In this document: one piece after another, positions 53,441-64,000 of the stretch
How positions within the stretch are numbered: position 1 is the first letter of the stretch
Layout of the letters: every line of letters begins with the position of its first letter
NCBI GenBank assembly: GCA_039654915.1
Contig: CM077600.1
Location: forward strand, 72,115,992 to 72,179,991
Length of the DNA: 64,000 nucleotides
Reading direction: 5' to 3'
Source of the DNA: Aquilaria yunnanensis
Taxonomy: Eukaryota > Streptophyta > Magnoliopsida > Malvales > Thymelaeaceae
Program-made: the position numbers and the translations under genes
Notes under the pieces: model-generated
Databases searched by the model: none
Seen by the model: only the letters and a program-made list of their open reading frames with translations
Told to the model about the DNA's origin: nothing

Positions 53441-53737
53441 GTTAACCGTTGGGGAAGAATTGCCCTTGGACTACAGTGATGAGGACGGAGCCGCCGTTGA
53501 GGATTCCGGAAGCGGCAGAGGAGTAGCAGATCTCCAATAGCTGGTCCATGGGCTGGATCAGAGCGAAATGAATCGGATTCACATTCTTCTTGTTCTTTTA
53601 TTCGTTTTCTTCTATGTTTTTTTTTTTATGTGTGTTGGTTGCTTTGTTACGAACAGATACAAATTTTCTCCTTTTTGCACTATTCATCTGAATCGGTCAC
53701 TGCTTTTTGCTTACCTAATTCGGTCATTCATTTGATT

Positions 53738-54040
53738 ACTACAAGAGGAAAGACATTTAGGACTGGTTTTAAGTAGCATTTAAGAATGATAACGGTTTTG
53801 ACTGCTCCTAAAAATTTAGGACCAATTTCCAATCAAACCATAAAACTGTTCCCATTGTACCCGTTCCCAATGGTTAGAGAACTGCTCTTTTTATTCTGGA
53901 CCACTTAACCGCCTCAAATTTTAAAAACTGGGAAGCTTCTGTCTAGCCCTCTTCGGAGCGGTTAACTGTTCCTAATTTCTGAAGGAGAACACTTTGCTTG
54001 GGAGCGGTTAACTGTCCCCAAGCAGCAAAAATAAAGATAA
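53738..54040. mobile_element. CACTA-like terminal remnant
   Basis: ACTACAAGAGG near 53739 resembles the CACTACAAGA end of CACTA elements. It is followed by inverted words typical of their subterminal regions (AACGGTTTTGACTGCTCC, GGAGCGGTTAACTGTTCC, GGGAGCGGTTAACTGTCCCC). Only one end is seen, the first base is changed, and no duplication was found. Confidence 0.4.
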
Positions 54041-54430
54041 AAAAAAGCGGCAACACCAATGAAAAAAATTCCCAAAGCCCATAAGTAAGACTCCAAAAAA
54101 AGAGCACAAGAATGTTGGTCATTATATTCCATAATAAAATAAATAAATACTAGGAGAGTTATCTCTCGACATATACATTGAATGATAGCAATCAAAATTA
54201 CACTGGATAATAAAAGCATAAAGCAACCTTCAAGCTAAAAGTCACCAATGAATTTGAGAGGAAAACTAGCGACTCTAGATGTATTGTGGGGCAACACCCA
54301 GCTCTACCCAGTGAATCTCCACTGGCCCTACGATCTCTCTCTTCATTCATTAAGAGGCGATGATTGCTCAGCACTTTCACCTGTTTGATCATAGACCTAG
54401 ACAGAGGCTCTGTTTGGATATTATCATTAA

Positions 54431-54468
54431 GGGAAGGGGAGGGGAGGGGAGGGGAGGGAAGGGGAAGG
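54431..54468. repeat. GGGGA-type short tandem repeat
   Basis: Consecutive GGGA and GGGGA units give eight G-runs within 38 bases, able in principle to form a G-quadruplex on the plus strand. It sits next to the candidate Harbinger end. Confidence 0.8.
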
Positions 54469-54858
54469 TGTCATGACCTTACCCTTGTTTGGATAGACTT
54501 AGTAAAGGAAAGAAAGGGAAGTTTACCCCTCCTTGTTTGGATACATTCATTAAAGGATGGGGAGGGAAAGAATTTAAATATGATTACAATTTTACCCTTT
54601 GTTTAGCTTATAAATTCATTTTATTCTTTTTTCTTAATAATGTGATAAATTGCTTGTACTAACAAAATTTTCATATATAGATCCAATAAAATTGGTTGAT
54701 TTGAAGAACATATTTATCCAATAAAAAGAAAAGTAAAACATTTTTGTGAAGCAAACTTGTTGAACTAAAAAAATAAGTGAAAGTTTGTAAAGTATGAGAA
54801 CTTTTCATAATTATTCTCCTAAGTACAATATAAGTATGAACTTATTGAAAAACATAAC

Positions 54859-57320
54859 TGTGGCAACGTCGGGTTTTCTGGAGTCGCCACCAATCAGTTT
54901 TTTTCTTAGGTCGATTGGTCACCTTAAAATTGGTCTGCGAGAGTTCGGGGATCGGGAGTACGGTTACGCTAAAACAATATTGTTATAGCGCCCAAAATTG
55001 GCACCTTAGTTGATTTTAATTTTGTTTTACTTTGCTTTTAAATAATTTTCAGTTAATTTAGAGATTTTAACTGAATTAGTCAAAATGTGGATTTTTAAGT
55101 TAATTTGTATAAAATTTTATACTTCCGAACCATGGACTCTGCCGAGTCATTTGGACATGGAAGATTTTGATTCCGAACCATGGACTCTGCCGAGTCATTT
55201 GGACACGGAATTTGGTGAAATTTTAAACAATTTTATCCATATTGTAAAAATATGGATTTTTTTATCTTTTTATTTAATTTATTTATTTTAAAAAAGTTTG
55301 ATATTTTCCAAACCGTAGATCCTGCCGGATCATCCGGATATGGAAATTAAATTTAATTTATTGTTAGTTATATAATTATTACTTTTATGGAATTAATTAT
55401 TAGTTCAATTACTAATTCGTAATTCTTTTTGTTATAGAATTTTTAGATAAAAAAATTTTATTTTTTATTTTCTTTCTTTTCTTTTCTCTCTTTTCTTTCT
55501 TATATTTTTCTTTTCTTTTTGATTTAATCTTTCCTTTCTTTTCTTTCTTTTCTTTCTTTTCTTTTTCTTATCTTTCTTTTCTTTTTTTTTTTCTTGTCTT
55601 TCTTATCTTTTTCTTATCTTGTTTTAGTTTTCTTTTTGTTTTCTTGTTTAATGAAAAATATTTATTATTTTAGTGGATTTAAAAGTTATATTTTAAATAA
55701 ATCAGTAAAATATAAAGTCTTAATTTTCATGTATTTTTTTTAAACAGGTTTTATTTTTATTTTTTTATTATTTTTACTGGATAAAAATAACTTTTAAAAT
55801 TAATTTTAACTTTTTGTTATCTTTAAAGAATTAAAAACATGTATATAAAAATAAAAATAATTGGCTTTTTTTAAAAATGATTTTTATTAGCCTTAATAAT
55901 TAATTACAAAATAATCTTCTTTTAATTTTCATTTATTTATTAATTAGTAAAGGGTAAAGGTGAATTAAATAAAAAAATTATATAAAGAAAAAAAAATTAA
56001 TAATAATAAAGTGGGGCTTTTTGGCCATCCACTTTAAAAATAATAATAAATGTTAGCAAAGTTAATTAAATTAATTGTTAAACAACAATAATAAAAAGTT
56101 AGTCAAGTTAATTAAATTAATTAATTAACAACAATAATAAAAAGTTAGCCAAGTTAATTAAATTAATTAGTAAAAAGTTAGCCAAGTTAATTAAATTAAT
56201 TAATTAACAACAATAATAAAAAGTTAGCCAAATTAATTAAATTAATTAATTAACAACAATAATAAAAAGCTAGCCAAGTTAATTAAATTAATTAATTAAC
56301 AACAATAATAAAAGTTAGCCAAGTTAATTAAATTAATTAATTAACAACAATAATAAAAGTTAATTAATTGTTAACAACAATTATAAAAGTTAGTAATAAT
56401 GCAAAAATTAAAAGGTTAGTAACAATAATAGTATTAAAAGTTAGTTGTTAGTAAGTTAATAACAACAATAAAAAAAGGGGTTAATAATAAACAAACAAGT
56501 AAAAATTAAAAGGGTTAGTAATTAATTCTGCAAGAATAAAATACAAAGTTAGTGACCAAAGTGAAAGAAATTGAAAAGATGAAGGATTAAATGAGAGTTG
56601 TACCCTTGATTTTAAATTCTGAATTCTGAGAAACGGAAACAGAGGACGCGCGACGGGGGGAAGAAGATGGCTTAATCGTCAAAATGAAAAGTTTTGAGAT
56701 TTTCTGAGGAAAGGAAGGAGAGCTAGGGACTAAGGCTGTAATTTTTTGTATTTTAAAAACGGAGCTCTAAGCTTTTCTTTCTATTTTTCTCTGTGTTCAG
56801 CACAAAATTTGGGGGGCTATTTATAAAGGAAGTTTGGCTGAACTATTGATGGATAAATTAATAAAAAATTTCAAACTTATCTTTTAAATTGGTAAAATGA
56901 CAATTTTAGTCCTTTACGTCTCTCAGCCTCTGGATAAGTTCCTGAAGCTTCTGATTTTGACAATTTTGTCGTTTTCTGTCAATTTGCGCCAAAAACGTCG
57001 GCAGGCCCAAAATTTTATGTAACAAACTACCAAATGCTCCTGGAACTTTCAGAATTTATCAATTTTTCCCGAAACTTCTTAATGTTGTCATTTTTACCTC
57101 AAACTTTTAAATTTTGCCATTTTTTTGGAGTTTTCTTTTTTCTTTCAAATACACACATATATCATTTTAAATCAAATCTTCACAAAAAAAAATGTATTTT
57201 AAACTAATTAAAATTTTTAGTAATAATAATAATAATAAAAATAATAATTTTTTTTATTTAATTTCTTTTATTTAATTTCTTTTAAAAATTTTTATGGTCG
57301 GACGAAATTGGGTGTCAACA
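54859..57320 (-). mobile_element. Solo LTR of the Ogre-like family, short subtype, 2.46 kb
   Basis: It starts TGTGGCAACGTCGGG and ends GGTGTCAACA, as the full LTRs do on the plus strand, and is flanked by ATAAC (54854-54858 and 57321-57325). It keeps the TATA box (56818-56825) and three palindromes (55123-55162, 55171-55210, 55306-55345). It lacks the 94-bp island, the fourth palindrome, a long AT tract and the GC-rich minisatellite. It represents a different or older subfamily. Confidence 0.93.
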
Positions 57321-57411
57321 ATAACCAACATAATTTCAGATGTTGAATCCATGTAATAATAAAAGTGTCTAACTTATTCCATCTAACTACGAAATAAACC
57401 ATTTCGGAATA

Positions 57412-58429
57412 TCATGGACCAAAATGTCCAAAGACTAATCGCATGACAATGTCCTTCCGCCTATGTTGAGGACATCCTAACAAAGCTCGTATTTTCTCGG
57501 GATGTGCAATTAAGTGAACATATGCGTCAGTTAGTACGTGCGGCTCAAGCGATATTTCTTCCAAAAGAGTCCACAGTTGTTCTTCAGGAATTGGAAGTCG
57601 TTGCATCACCTTCTCAAGTACTAGATTGCCTCGTTCCATCACTTGAGCAACATTATCAATTGCTTCTTTAATTAACATCCCATCATCGTTATCATTCTTT
57701 GTTCCCTTGGCCTTCTTAGTTTTACGAGCTTGTGCCTCAGAGAAATGTTGTTCTGCACCATCAGACGGATCACAACTTTCCAAATTCACTTCATTTTCTG
57801 AGACAAGATGATCAATCTCATCAATAGTCTCCACTTGCTCAAAAGCTTGACGATGCCTTACTTCTTTCGCAGTTCCACTTTCATCACCCGTAGCTCTATC
57901 ATTTCCATACAATATCAGCATCTTATCATAATGGGGAATAGGTTTTGTCATCCATTCACGAGCTGCAGGCTTATCCTAAGAAAACAAAAAACAAACACAA
58001 AAATATAAAACACCTCTCATATAAAAAAATAATAAATTAAAAATGATTTTTTGGTATTTGTTACTAGAAGATGCTAACCTTGATTAGACTCTCCCAAACT
58101 TCAGGTTCTGCACTCCAAAGCTTAGTGGTAGGATTTCAAGCAAATCCACTCATACCATTCCTCCAAAAATCATAGCACTTCGCAAAATTACTTTTCAAGG
58201 TCTTCCACCTATTTTTGACCTTGTCCTTGGTTATATCGTCTCCAATTTTTTCTTTCAGTTCTATGACAATATTTTCATACGCTTGTGAGATAAAACTTCC
58301 ATTCTGCTTGAAGCCTTTCTCCTGTTGCCACATTAATGCATCCAATAAAGCTTCATCCATCAAAGGTGTCCACACCACTGCATTTCTTCTGCCATAATTT
58401 TCAGCACCACTCGAACTTCCTCCCTCCAT
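57412..58429 (-). pseudogene. Myb/SANT-like Harbinger partner protein, one premature stop
   Basis: Exon 1 is 58079-58429 and exon 2 is 57412-57975, with GT-AG borders and phase 0; about 304 residues in total. The N-terminus holds the Myb/SANT-like trihelix domain of plant Harbinger ORF2 proteins (VVWTPLMDEALLDALMWQQE, then KNRWKTLKSNF), which helps the transposase bind DNA and enter the nucleus. A TGA at 58136-58138 falls where the family has tryptophan, so a single G-to-A change explains it. Everything downstream, including exon 2 (starting DKPAAREWMTKPIPHYDKM), is still open. It lies 309 bases downstream of the transposase gene on the same strand. Confidence 0.85.
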
Positions 58430-58738
58430 TCTAGTGACATGATCAAAACAATTAATTACAAAATTTATTAAATTAATCTATGTGATAATATTAAAGAACT
58501 TCAAGCAATTTTAAACAATAAATAAATTTTCATATGATGGCAAGCAATTCTGTACTTTATTCGACAATGTAGTCATAGAAATCAATCTCACAAATCAAAT
58601 CTAATGCTACATAGTTTAGGTACGACGGCTATAATCAATCCACATAGCACTAGCTAAAGAATCTCTGACCAACTCTCCCCTATGTTCGTCATCTTCATCT
58701 GTTGTAGGACAACGACGGCGACGTCGATTCCTAATTCG

Positions 58739-59996
58739 TTAGTCAACCTCTGCTAGAAGGCTCTCATCTGGATCAATACCCAACAAATAATTATGCAAGA
58801 TACAACATGCTAAAACAATTAACTTATGTGTTTTAACCTCATATGTTGGTTCATTGGCACTTGATATGATGGGAAATCTTTTTTTTAATAGCCCAAAAGC
58901 TCGTTCAATTGCATTTCGTAAAGATGCATGACGATGGTTAAATAACTCTCGTATGGTTCTCGGCGGATTACTCGAGAACTCATTCAAATGATATCGGACA
59001 CCTCTGTAAGGTGTGATAAATTCAGCTTTCAGCCCGAACCCAGCATCCGCAATATAATATTTTCCTAAAATAAAATAAAACCCTATTATAAATTGAAATA
59101 TTGGAAATAATAAATAATTAAATAATTAACAGTTTAATATTTGTAAATATGTTACCTTCCGGAACCTCAAGTTTATCTTCTCTAGATAGTGCATCTTTTA
59201 GAATTCGTGAGTCAGATGCAGTACCCTCCCACCCAGAGAGAACGTAAGTGAACTTCAAATCAAATGAACAAGCACATAGTACGTTCATTGTTGGGTAGTC
59301 TTTTCTTCCACGGTATCGTGGAGCAACTCGAGTAGGCACTTTAGCTCGAATATGTGTGCCATCAATCGCCCCTATGCAATCCTATTATGTTATAGTCAAG
59401 AAAGTTATATATCAGTCAACCGTTATTTATAAACATGTTATGACTACTGCAATTTTAACAAATTTTACCTTAAAATATGGAAAGAATTTACTGTTCTGCT
59501 CAATCTCTGGTGGGGTTACAGATCCATTAGGCTGCTTGATGAATCTTTCCTCTAACTTTATAATAGCTTTTAAAACCCGATGAAAGTGACGGCTTGTTGT
59601 TTCTCCTGAACGCTTGAACCAAAAGCTAACCGCACGATTTTTGGCATGATGGGTCAAAATGTATAAGGACTTAGCAACTTGTTCTTCAACACTAGCACGC
59701 CGTGTTGGTCGAAGACTACCCTCCGTTTTGAGTAATTCACATAATTGTATAAAAGCCGCAGGGCTCATTCTAACTATATCACGACCTGTCGGTCCCAATA
59801 TGTCATACATAACTTGAGCTCTAATTCTCTCTCTTCTTTCAAAGTTAATTCTATTATTACCTATTGATAACCTATGTTTTCGTTTCTTAGAGAAATACCA
59901 ATAAACAACAATCATTAACAAATATGACATTCCTATTCGGCGAGTGTGCATCCACCAAAATATTGCAAAGATTATATCTTTTCCCTCATTGTCCAT
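58739..59996 (-). CDS. PIF/Harbinger transposase (nuclease), three exons, intact
   Basis: Exons 59469-59996, 59156-59381 and 58739-59064 all have GT-AG introns and join in frame to 359 residues. The N-terminal half carries a helix-turn-helix-like region (about 60-140). The DDE nuclease has Asp183 (AIDGTHI), Asp258 (YYIADAGF) and Glu305 ([16 protein letters not shown]), the standard plant Harbinger triad. Every catalytic residue is present and no stop or shift is seen. ALP1-type host proteins derive from this family and usually lose the triad, so retention argues for a transposase rather than a domesticated gene. Exon 1 begins at the first ATG, after an apparent hydrophobic stretch ([13 protein letters not shown], residues 23-35). 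Confidence 0.9.
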
Positions 59997-59999
59997 CTA

Positions 60000-60695
60000 A
60001 ATAATAAAATACAATTAGTAACATGCATACAAAAGTAAACATAACCTCAAAGACATATATATGACTTTATCAATGAGCACTTTCCAATATAATTTTAGAT
60101 TTTTTTTTTCATTTAACTAACTATGACGTATCATAAGCAAAAAAAAAAAAAAAAACCACACATGCATACAAAACAGAACTTAATTACATACTTCCATACG
60201 TTATATTAAAATTAATAGTAAGTACCTTTTCCGCTTGTATCATTTTTTAGCAAACCCCAAAAATAAGTTAAAAAATGACAACCTAAACATTCACAAATAA
60301 AAGACAGTATTAGAAAAATTAAAGGAAGAAAACATTTTCCTTTTTAAGTTGATATCACCACAAGTAGCATTAATATATAAAGGGAGCAAACTCACACTTT
60401 CCAGAATAATATAATTACAACAAGAATTATTAGTGTATAATTTTTTTTTTCGTGAAGAGTTGCATAAAAAGGAGAAAAGCTTCATCCATCAAATGCATGC
60501 AGTTTTCTCTCTCGAACACAACAAGTATGTTGTTTCGTAGTACAATACAATACTTGTTTTAGCAGGTATCTCATCTAGATGACATAAGAAATTGGAATCC
60601 ATGGATTTGGTAAAGTGAACCAAAATGTCTGATGATGATTACCCATATAGGTTGCATTTTCACTAAACACCACAAGGTTTAATAAAATAGGTGCC
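60000..60695. other. No gene seen upstream of the Harbinger transposase
   Basis: AT-rich; probably the transposase promoter and 5' UTR. No other feature is supported. Confidence 0.45.
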
Positions 60696-61216
60696 TTGTC
60701 TCAAGTGACCTTCGCAACGTTTTTGAATGAAGATGAAGGCTGGAACGCAGATGCTAGAGCCTTAATGGGGTCAGAGGAAGAACCTGCTGGGAGACGCATT
60801 CAACATGTGTCTTACCGAGCCTATGGATTTGAAAGCTCCCTGTTTTATGGCAAGGTTGGCTGCAAAAAATGGCGAAGCATCGATGCATACATGCTTGGAT
60901 TACATTTAGAACTTGATTGGAGACAATTCAGCTGTTTAAGAAGGCTAGAACTGAAGGGCGGGGACTTTAAGGTGCTTCCAATGAGATAGGGAAGTTGGAA
61001 CTTCTAACGTACTTGGATTTGTCGGACTGCAAATCATTAAAGGCATTGCCCGAAAGCTTGTGTGATTTATGCAACTTGGAAATATTGAAAATAAGAGGTT
61101 GTTTCAGTTTAAGGTTGCCACAAAGAATTGGGGAACTAATCCAACTAAGCTATCTTCAAAATGAGTATACTCTAAGTTTCGAATGTATGCCGAAGGGAAT
61201 CAAAAGATTTAATTAA
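60696..61216 (+). pseudogene. NLR (disease-resistance type) fragment, frameshifted
   Basis: Two overlapping frames (60696-60989 and 60995-61216) together give the end of a linker (RIQHVSYRAYGFESS) and two or three leucine-rich repeats (LRRLELKGGDFKVLP, then LTYLDLSDCKSLKALPESL) as in CC-NB-LRR proteins. One base is missing near 60980-60985, between the repeat ending KVLP and the next, and this shifts the frame. The NB-ARC domain is absent. It is a partial copy, either a captured piece or the remains of a host gene broken by insertions. Confidence 0.75.
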
Positions 61217-62400
61217 TCTCCAGCTATATGATACCATCATCAGAAATAGGCAACAGCTCAGGTGATACCGTAGGGGGATCTCCAGCATATGGTATGAAAA
61301 ACTAGATGAATCCTTGTTGAATCAGGGGGCTGTAATTTATAGGCAACTGCAACTAGCCTCTCAAGAATAAAGAAGGGTCTTTAGCATCGACTAGAGAGCT
61401 TCTGATGAGCACATTTGAATACCGTTTACTGCCTATAAGGGTGAAGCTTGAGCAAGACCAAATGTCTGATGGCAAACTCAATGTCGCCCCTATGGTTATC
61501 TGCATATTGTTTCATTCAATTGACAGAGACTTCAAGATTGTGTTGCAGCAACTCAACTCGTGTTTTGAAAGCTCAATCAGCCTCATGTACTACCAAAGTG
61601 CCATCGGAATTGTGAGGAATCAATAGAAGGAGTCTGCCTTATAAAGGTTGGAATAGAATCATTTTAGTGGAGGCGTGGTAGCTGGTGTTGTACCAAAACT
61701 TAGCCCACGGAAGAAAGAGGCTCCATTGCTAGTGAGTGCAGTAAAGCGAGATTGGAAAAGACTTAATACTTGCTCTAACGCTTTTCCTCAATTAAAGAAA
61801 CATAAAAACTATTTAACTCCAAATAAATGTAAAAAAATTCTATATAAAACTGCTGTTTGAGGGCATAACATGTGTTGGTATTATGCAAGCAATAGTCTGT
61901 TATTCCTATCAGCAAGCAGGTCTCCAAGTGACTGTTGTGAGACTGCAACTTTAAACTAACGAGTGGTGACCTAGTCCCCCAAACTTGAATGGATTAAAAT
62001 GCATGTAAGAGACAGATTTCAACAATAACAGTATAAAAATTAATGCTGGCCAAGTTAAAGAAAACAGAACTCACTAGAGGAGGACTAGGGCAAATATGGT
62101 TCGCGGTATCAGTAGTAGTTGTCCAAATACTACAGCTCAGTCAAGCAGGAGGCTGATGATACGCATGTAATAAGGGTTTCTCAACTGAACTTAAAACAGC
62201 ATGAGTTGGACACATACATATGAAGAGAAATAGCTAAAAGAATAAAATAGTGAACAACTTAATAATAAAGTAAAATGTTGTTTGGGAGGCCATTCTTTCA
62301 ATTGATATTGCACAGGTGTCTCGGTAGCTTATTCCTTCAATTGTTGTTTACTGCCTAAGCTGTCTTAAAACTAAAAAGAGTAGTAGTTCCAGGAAGGCGA
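61217..62400. other. No recognisable gene; possible NLR 3' remains
   Basis: Short open frames (61405-61626 and 61675-61860) are not recognised. They may be eroded C-terminal NLR sequence, but no repeats could be followed. Confidence 0.4.
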
Positions 62401-62995
62401 AACTTCCAGGAAACATCTAATCGTCTCCAAGTTAGAATTCGGCCTCACCATCCAGCCTGCTGCCGCTTCTACGCCGCCCGACCTCACTGCATAACACCTC
62501 CCAATACCCATATTTTCCGGAATCAAAATCAACAGAGCAGAGAAAAGAAGATACAAAAAAATGGAATGAACAGAGCAACAAATCAAAGCCAAAAAAACAG
62601 AGAAACGGAAAGAGAAAATCACAGTGAATCAGATGAAATAGAAACAATAATTACAGCTTAGACCTGGAGAATGATGCACGCCACTGTCGCCGCCGTCGTG
62701 GCCGCCGCTTCTCACTATTGATGAACGAGATTGCTCTTGAATGCATGATTCGGCTAGAAGCGTTGGCTCAGATTTATAATAGTGTAAGAGGGCAATTTTG
62801 AGAACGAAAAACACTTGATAGATTCGGTCTCTTCCTCCCCTCCGATTCCCCCCGATTTGGAGGGATTGCCTGTTACATTAATAAAAGGGATAAGGGGGGA
62901 AGAGTCTGACCCCTTCTCAACCTCTCCCTCCTATTTCCTCTCGCCCAAACGCGCAAAGGAAGGGGCACGTCCTCCCCCTTCCACGCTCTCCCTCA
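62401..62995. other. GC-richer segment near the candidate Harbinger right end
   Basis: Minus-strand frames at 62371-62814 look like a first exon or 5' UTR rich in GCC and CGG but match no family. The last 180 bases are C-rich (plus strand), similar in style to the G-rich left end at 54431. Confidence 0.35.
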
Positions 62996-63242
62996 TATCC
63001 AAACAGACTGTTAGAGTAAGCTTATATTCCTTCCCTTCCACTTTTTTTGTTTCATTCGACATTTTTAGTTAATTTGACTTGAATTTGTTTATATTATTGT
63101 TTGTTAAAAAAATTAAAAAATATATATTTAGAAACTATAGGTCTTGATTCATCATTTATATATAAATTTTTTTCATTTATATGCTAAAATGTTGAAAATA
63201 AAAAAATCATAAATTAATTACTGAAAAGTTGAATGTTGCAAA

Positions 63243-63263
63243 GAATTTGGGACGAAGGAGTAT
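63243..63263. mobile_element. One end of a Stowaway-type MITE
   Basis: TTTGGGACGAAGGAGTATT resembles the right Stowaway end (compare 51950-51965). No partner end was found, so it is a fragment. Confidence 0.4.
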
Positions 63264-63300
63264 TATTCTAAAGTAGCAAGATCACACTTGATATGGATAC

Positions 63301-63426
63301 TCACATGTATTGATACATAAGCATGGCACCTGTCAGTCCTTCACCTGCAACTTTGAAATATGGAAGCTTTGCCTTGAAATTTTTATCCAAGAGCACATTG
63401 GGTGGGTTAAAGTCTCGGAAGATCAC
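63301..63426 (-). pseudogene. Protein kinase fragment (receptor-like cytoplasmic kinase type)
   Basis: The minus strand reads VIFRDFNPPNVLLDKNFKAK then LPYFKVAGEGLTG, closely similar to the catalytic loop and activation-segment start of plant receptor-like cytoplasmic kinases. The magnesium-binding DFG is replaced by YFK and the frame ends in TGA. An AG lies just before the fragment, so it could be one exon of a degenerate gene continuing elsewhere. Confidence 0.65.
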
Positions 63427-63429
63427 CTT

Positions 63430-64000
63430 TCATGAATAAAAGCAGGAACAAAAGTTTAATCACATGTCATGTAAAGGCACTCATGGAGTTTCCTCTACTT
63501 TGAATGTTGAGGTAAGTAAATCCCAATTTATATTTCCTCAAATAAGTTTTATTAAGCAAGGAAAACAAACTAAGTAAGGTTAAGTTGAGTTCCAAAGTGT
63601 AAATGGCACCTAAAGGGCGAAAAGGGCAAAATGATAATTTTGGCCCAACTTAGTGGCATGACCGTAATTTCAGTGAAATGAGGTTCATGCAAGTGTTTTG
63701 AGGTAAATAAGTTAAGACCAAATAAGTTAAGACCATAATTATTTCTAACCATTTGAACCAAAAGTGAGAGTTAAGGGTGAAAAATGCACTAAGTGAGAAA
63801 TTGAGCTGTTATGTCTTATAATGACTTAAGTGACTTAAAGGCAACATATTTGGGTAGGAAAAACCTTTCAATGGGACCAACGAGTGATGGTATAGGAAGA
63901 GTTTAAGTGGTCTAAGTGAACCAAAGTTAAGTTTGAGGGCTAAAATGTCAAGTAAAGGAGAATTGGACTTAGTTGGAGTGGTTGGCTTTATAATTTGAGG
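63430..64000. other. No gene seen; retrotransposon-like intergenic DNA
   Basis: Repeated TAAGTTAAGACC-type phrases and the lack of coding frames suggest an old LTR continuing beyond the window. No edge is visible. Confidence 0.4.

Larger units (their letters stand above)
54406..63010. mobile_element. Candidate PIF/Harbinger element (edges tentative)
   Basis: The left boundary region has GGCTCTGTTTGGATA (54406-54420) and the right has its near inverse (62996-63010); 12 bases match exactly, and both lead into G-rich (GGGGAGG-type) strands. Between them lie a Harbinger transposase and its Myb/SANT partner, both on the minus strand. Against this, no 3-bp TWA duplication is evident, and an NLR fragment and other sequence occupy about 3 kb on the right. 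The coding core is certain; the ends are not. Confidence 0.4.

Noticed and set aside
58739..59996. Reading the Harbinger nuclease as a domesticated ALP1-like host gene
   Set aside because: The DDE triad is complete and its Myb/SANT partner sits beside it, so a transposon gene is the simpler view.

Overview
The window is nuclear DNA of a flowering plant, most likely a eudicot. It is AT-rich, has split genes with GT-AG introns, and is dominated by nested transposable elements and an old pararetrovirus copy. The only clearly intact host gene is a three-exon B12D gene (mitochondrial complex I MLRQ-type subunit) on the minus strand at 2758-4628. About 107 bp upstream of its start codon lies a Mutator-like element (4736-8314) that itself carries a 2.5-kb solo LTR (5584-8065). 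Two or three small MITEs surround it (533-1056, 8339-8786, 8836-9308).

From 11328 to about 48480 lies a nearly complete but decayed endogenous caulimovirid (movement protein, coat protein with zinc knuckle, protease, reverse transcriptase, RNase H, a downstream region, a promoter and a tRNA-Met primer site). Three insertions split it, and each has a perfect 5-bp target-site duplication: a 1.43-kb solo LTR (13695-15123), a 1.44-kb solo LTR (16620-18063) and a 26.6-kb Ogre/Tat-type Ty3 retrotransposon (18215-44770).

The Ogre-like element is the centre of interest. It runs on the minus strand: 3.7-kb LTR, tRNA-type primer site, extra ORF1, Gag-protease, a 205-bp predicted intron, RT-RNase H-integrase, then an unusually long 3' region of about 9.7 kb. 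That region holds three tandem, full-length, diverged copies of a 182-residue cysteine-rich protein. Its basic stretch and four-cysteine finger resemble the nucleic-acid-binding and silencing-suppressor proteins of carlavirus-like plant RNA viruses. It also holds an intronless LOG-type cytokinin-activating enzyme gene with its own TATA box, and about 58 copies of a 73-bp unit that can fold into two hairpins. The LTRs carry four copies of a 40-bp palindrome whose stems change in a compensatory way.

Right of the pararetrovirus there is a roughly 4-kb long-inverted-repeat (foldback) structure (48857-52874) interrupted by a hAT-like and a Stowaway element, then a CACTA-like remnant. Next comes a PIF/Harbinger region (about 54406-63010) with an intact three-exon transposase and a Myb/SANT partner gene broken by one nonsense codon. 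A second, shorter solo LTR of the Ogre family (54859-57320) sits inside it, along with a frameshifted NLR fragment. A receptor-like kinase fragment lies at 63301-63426.
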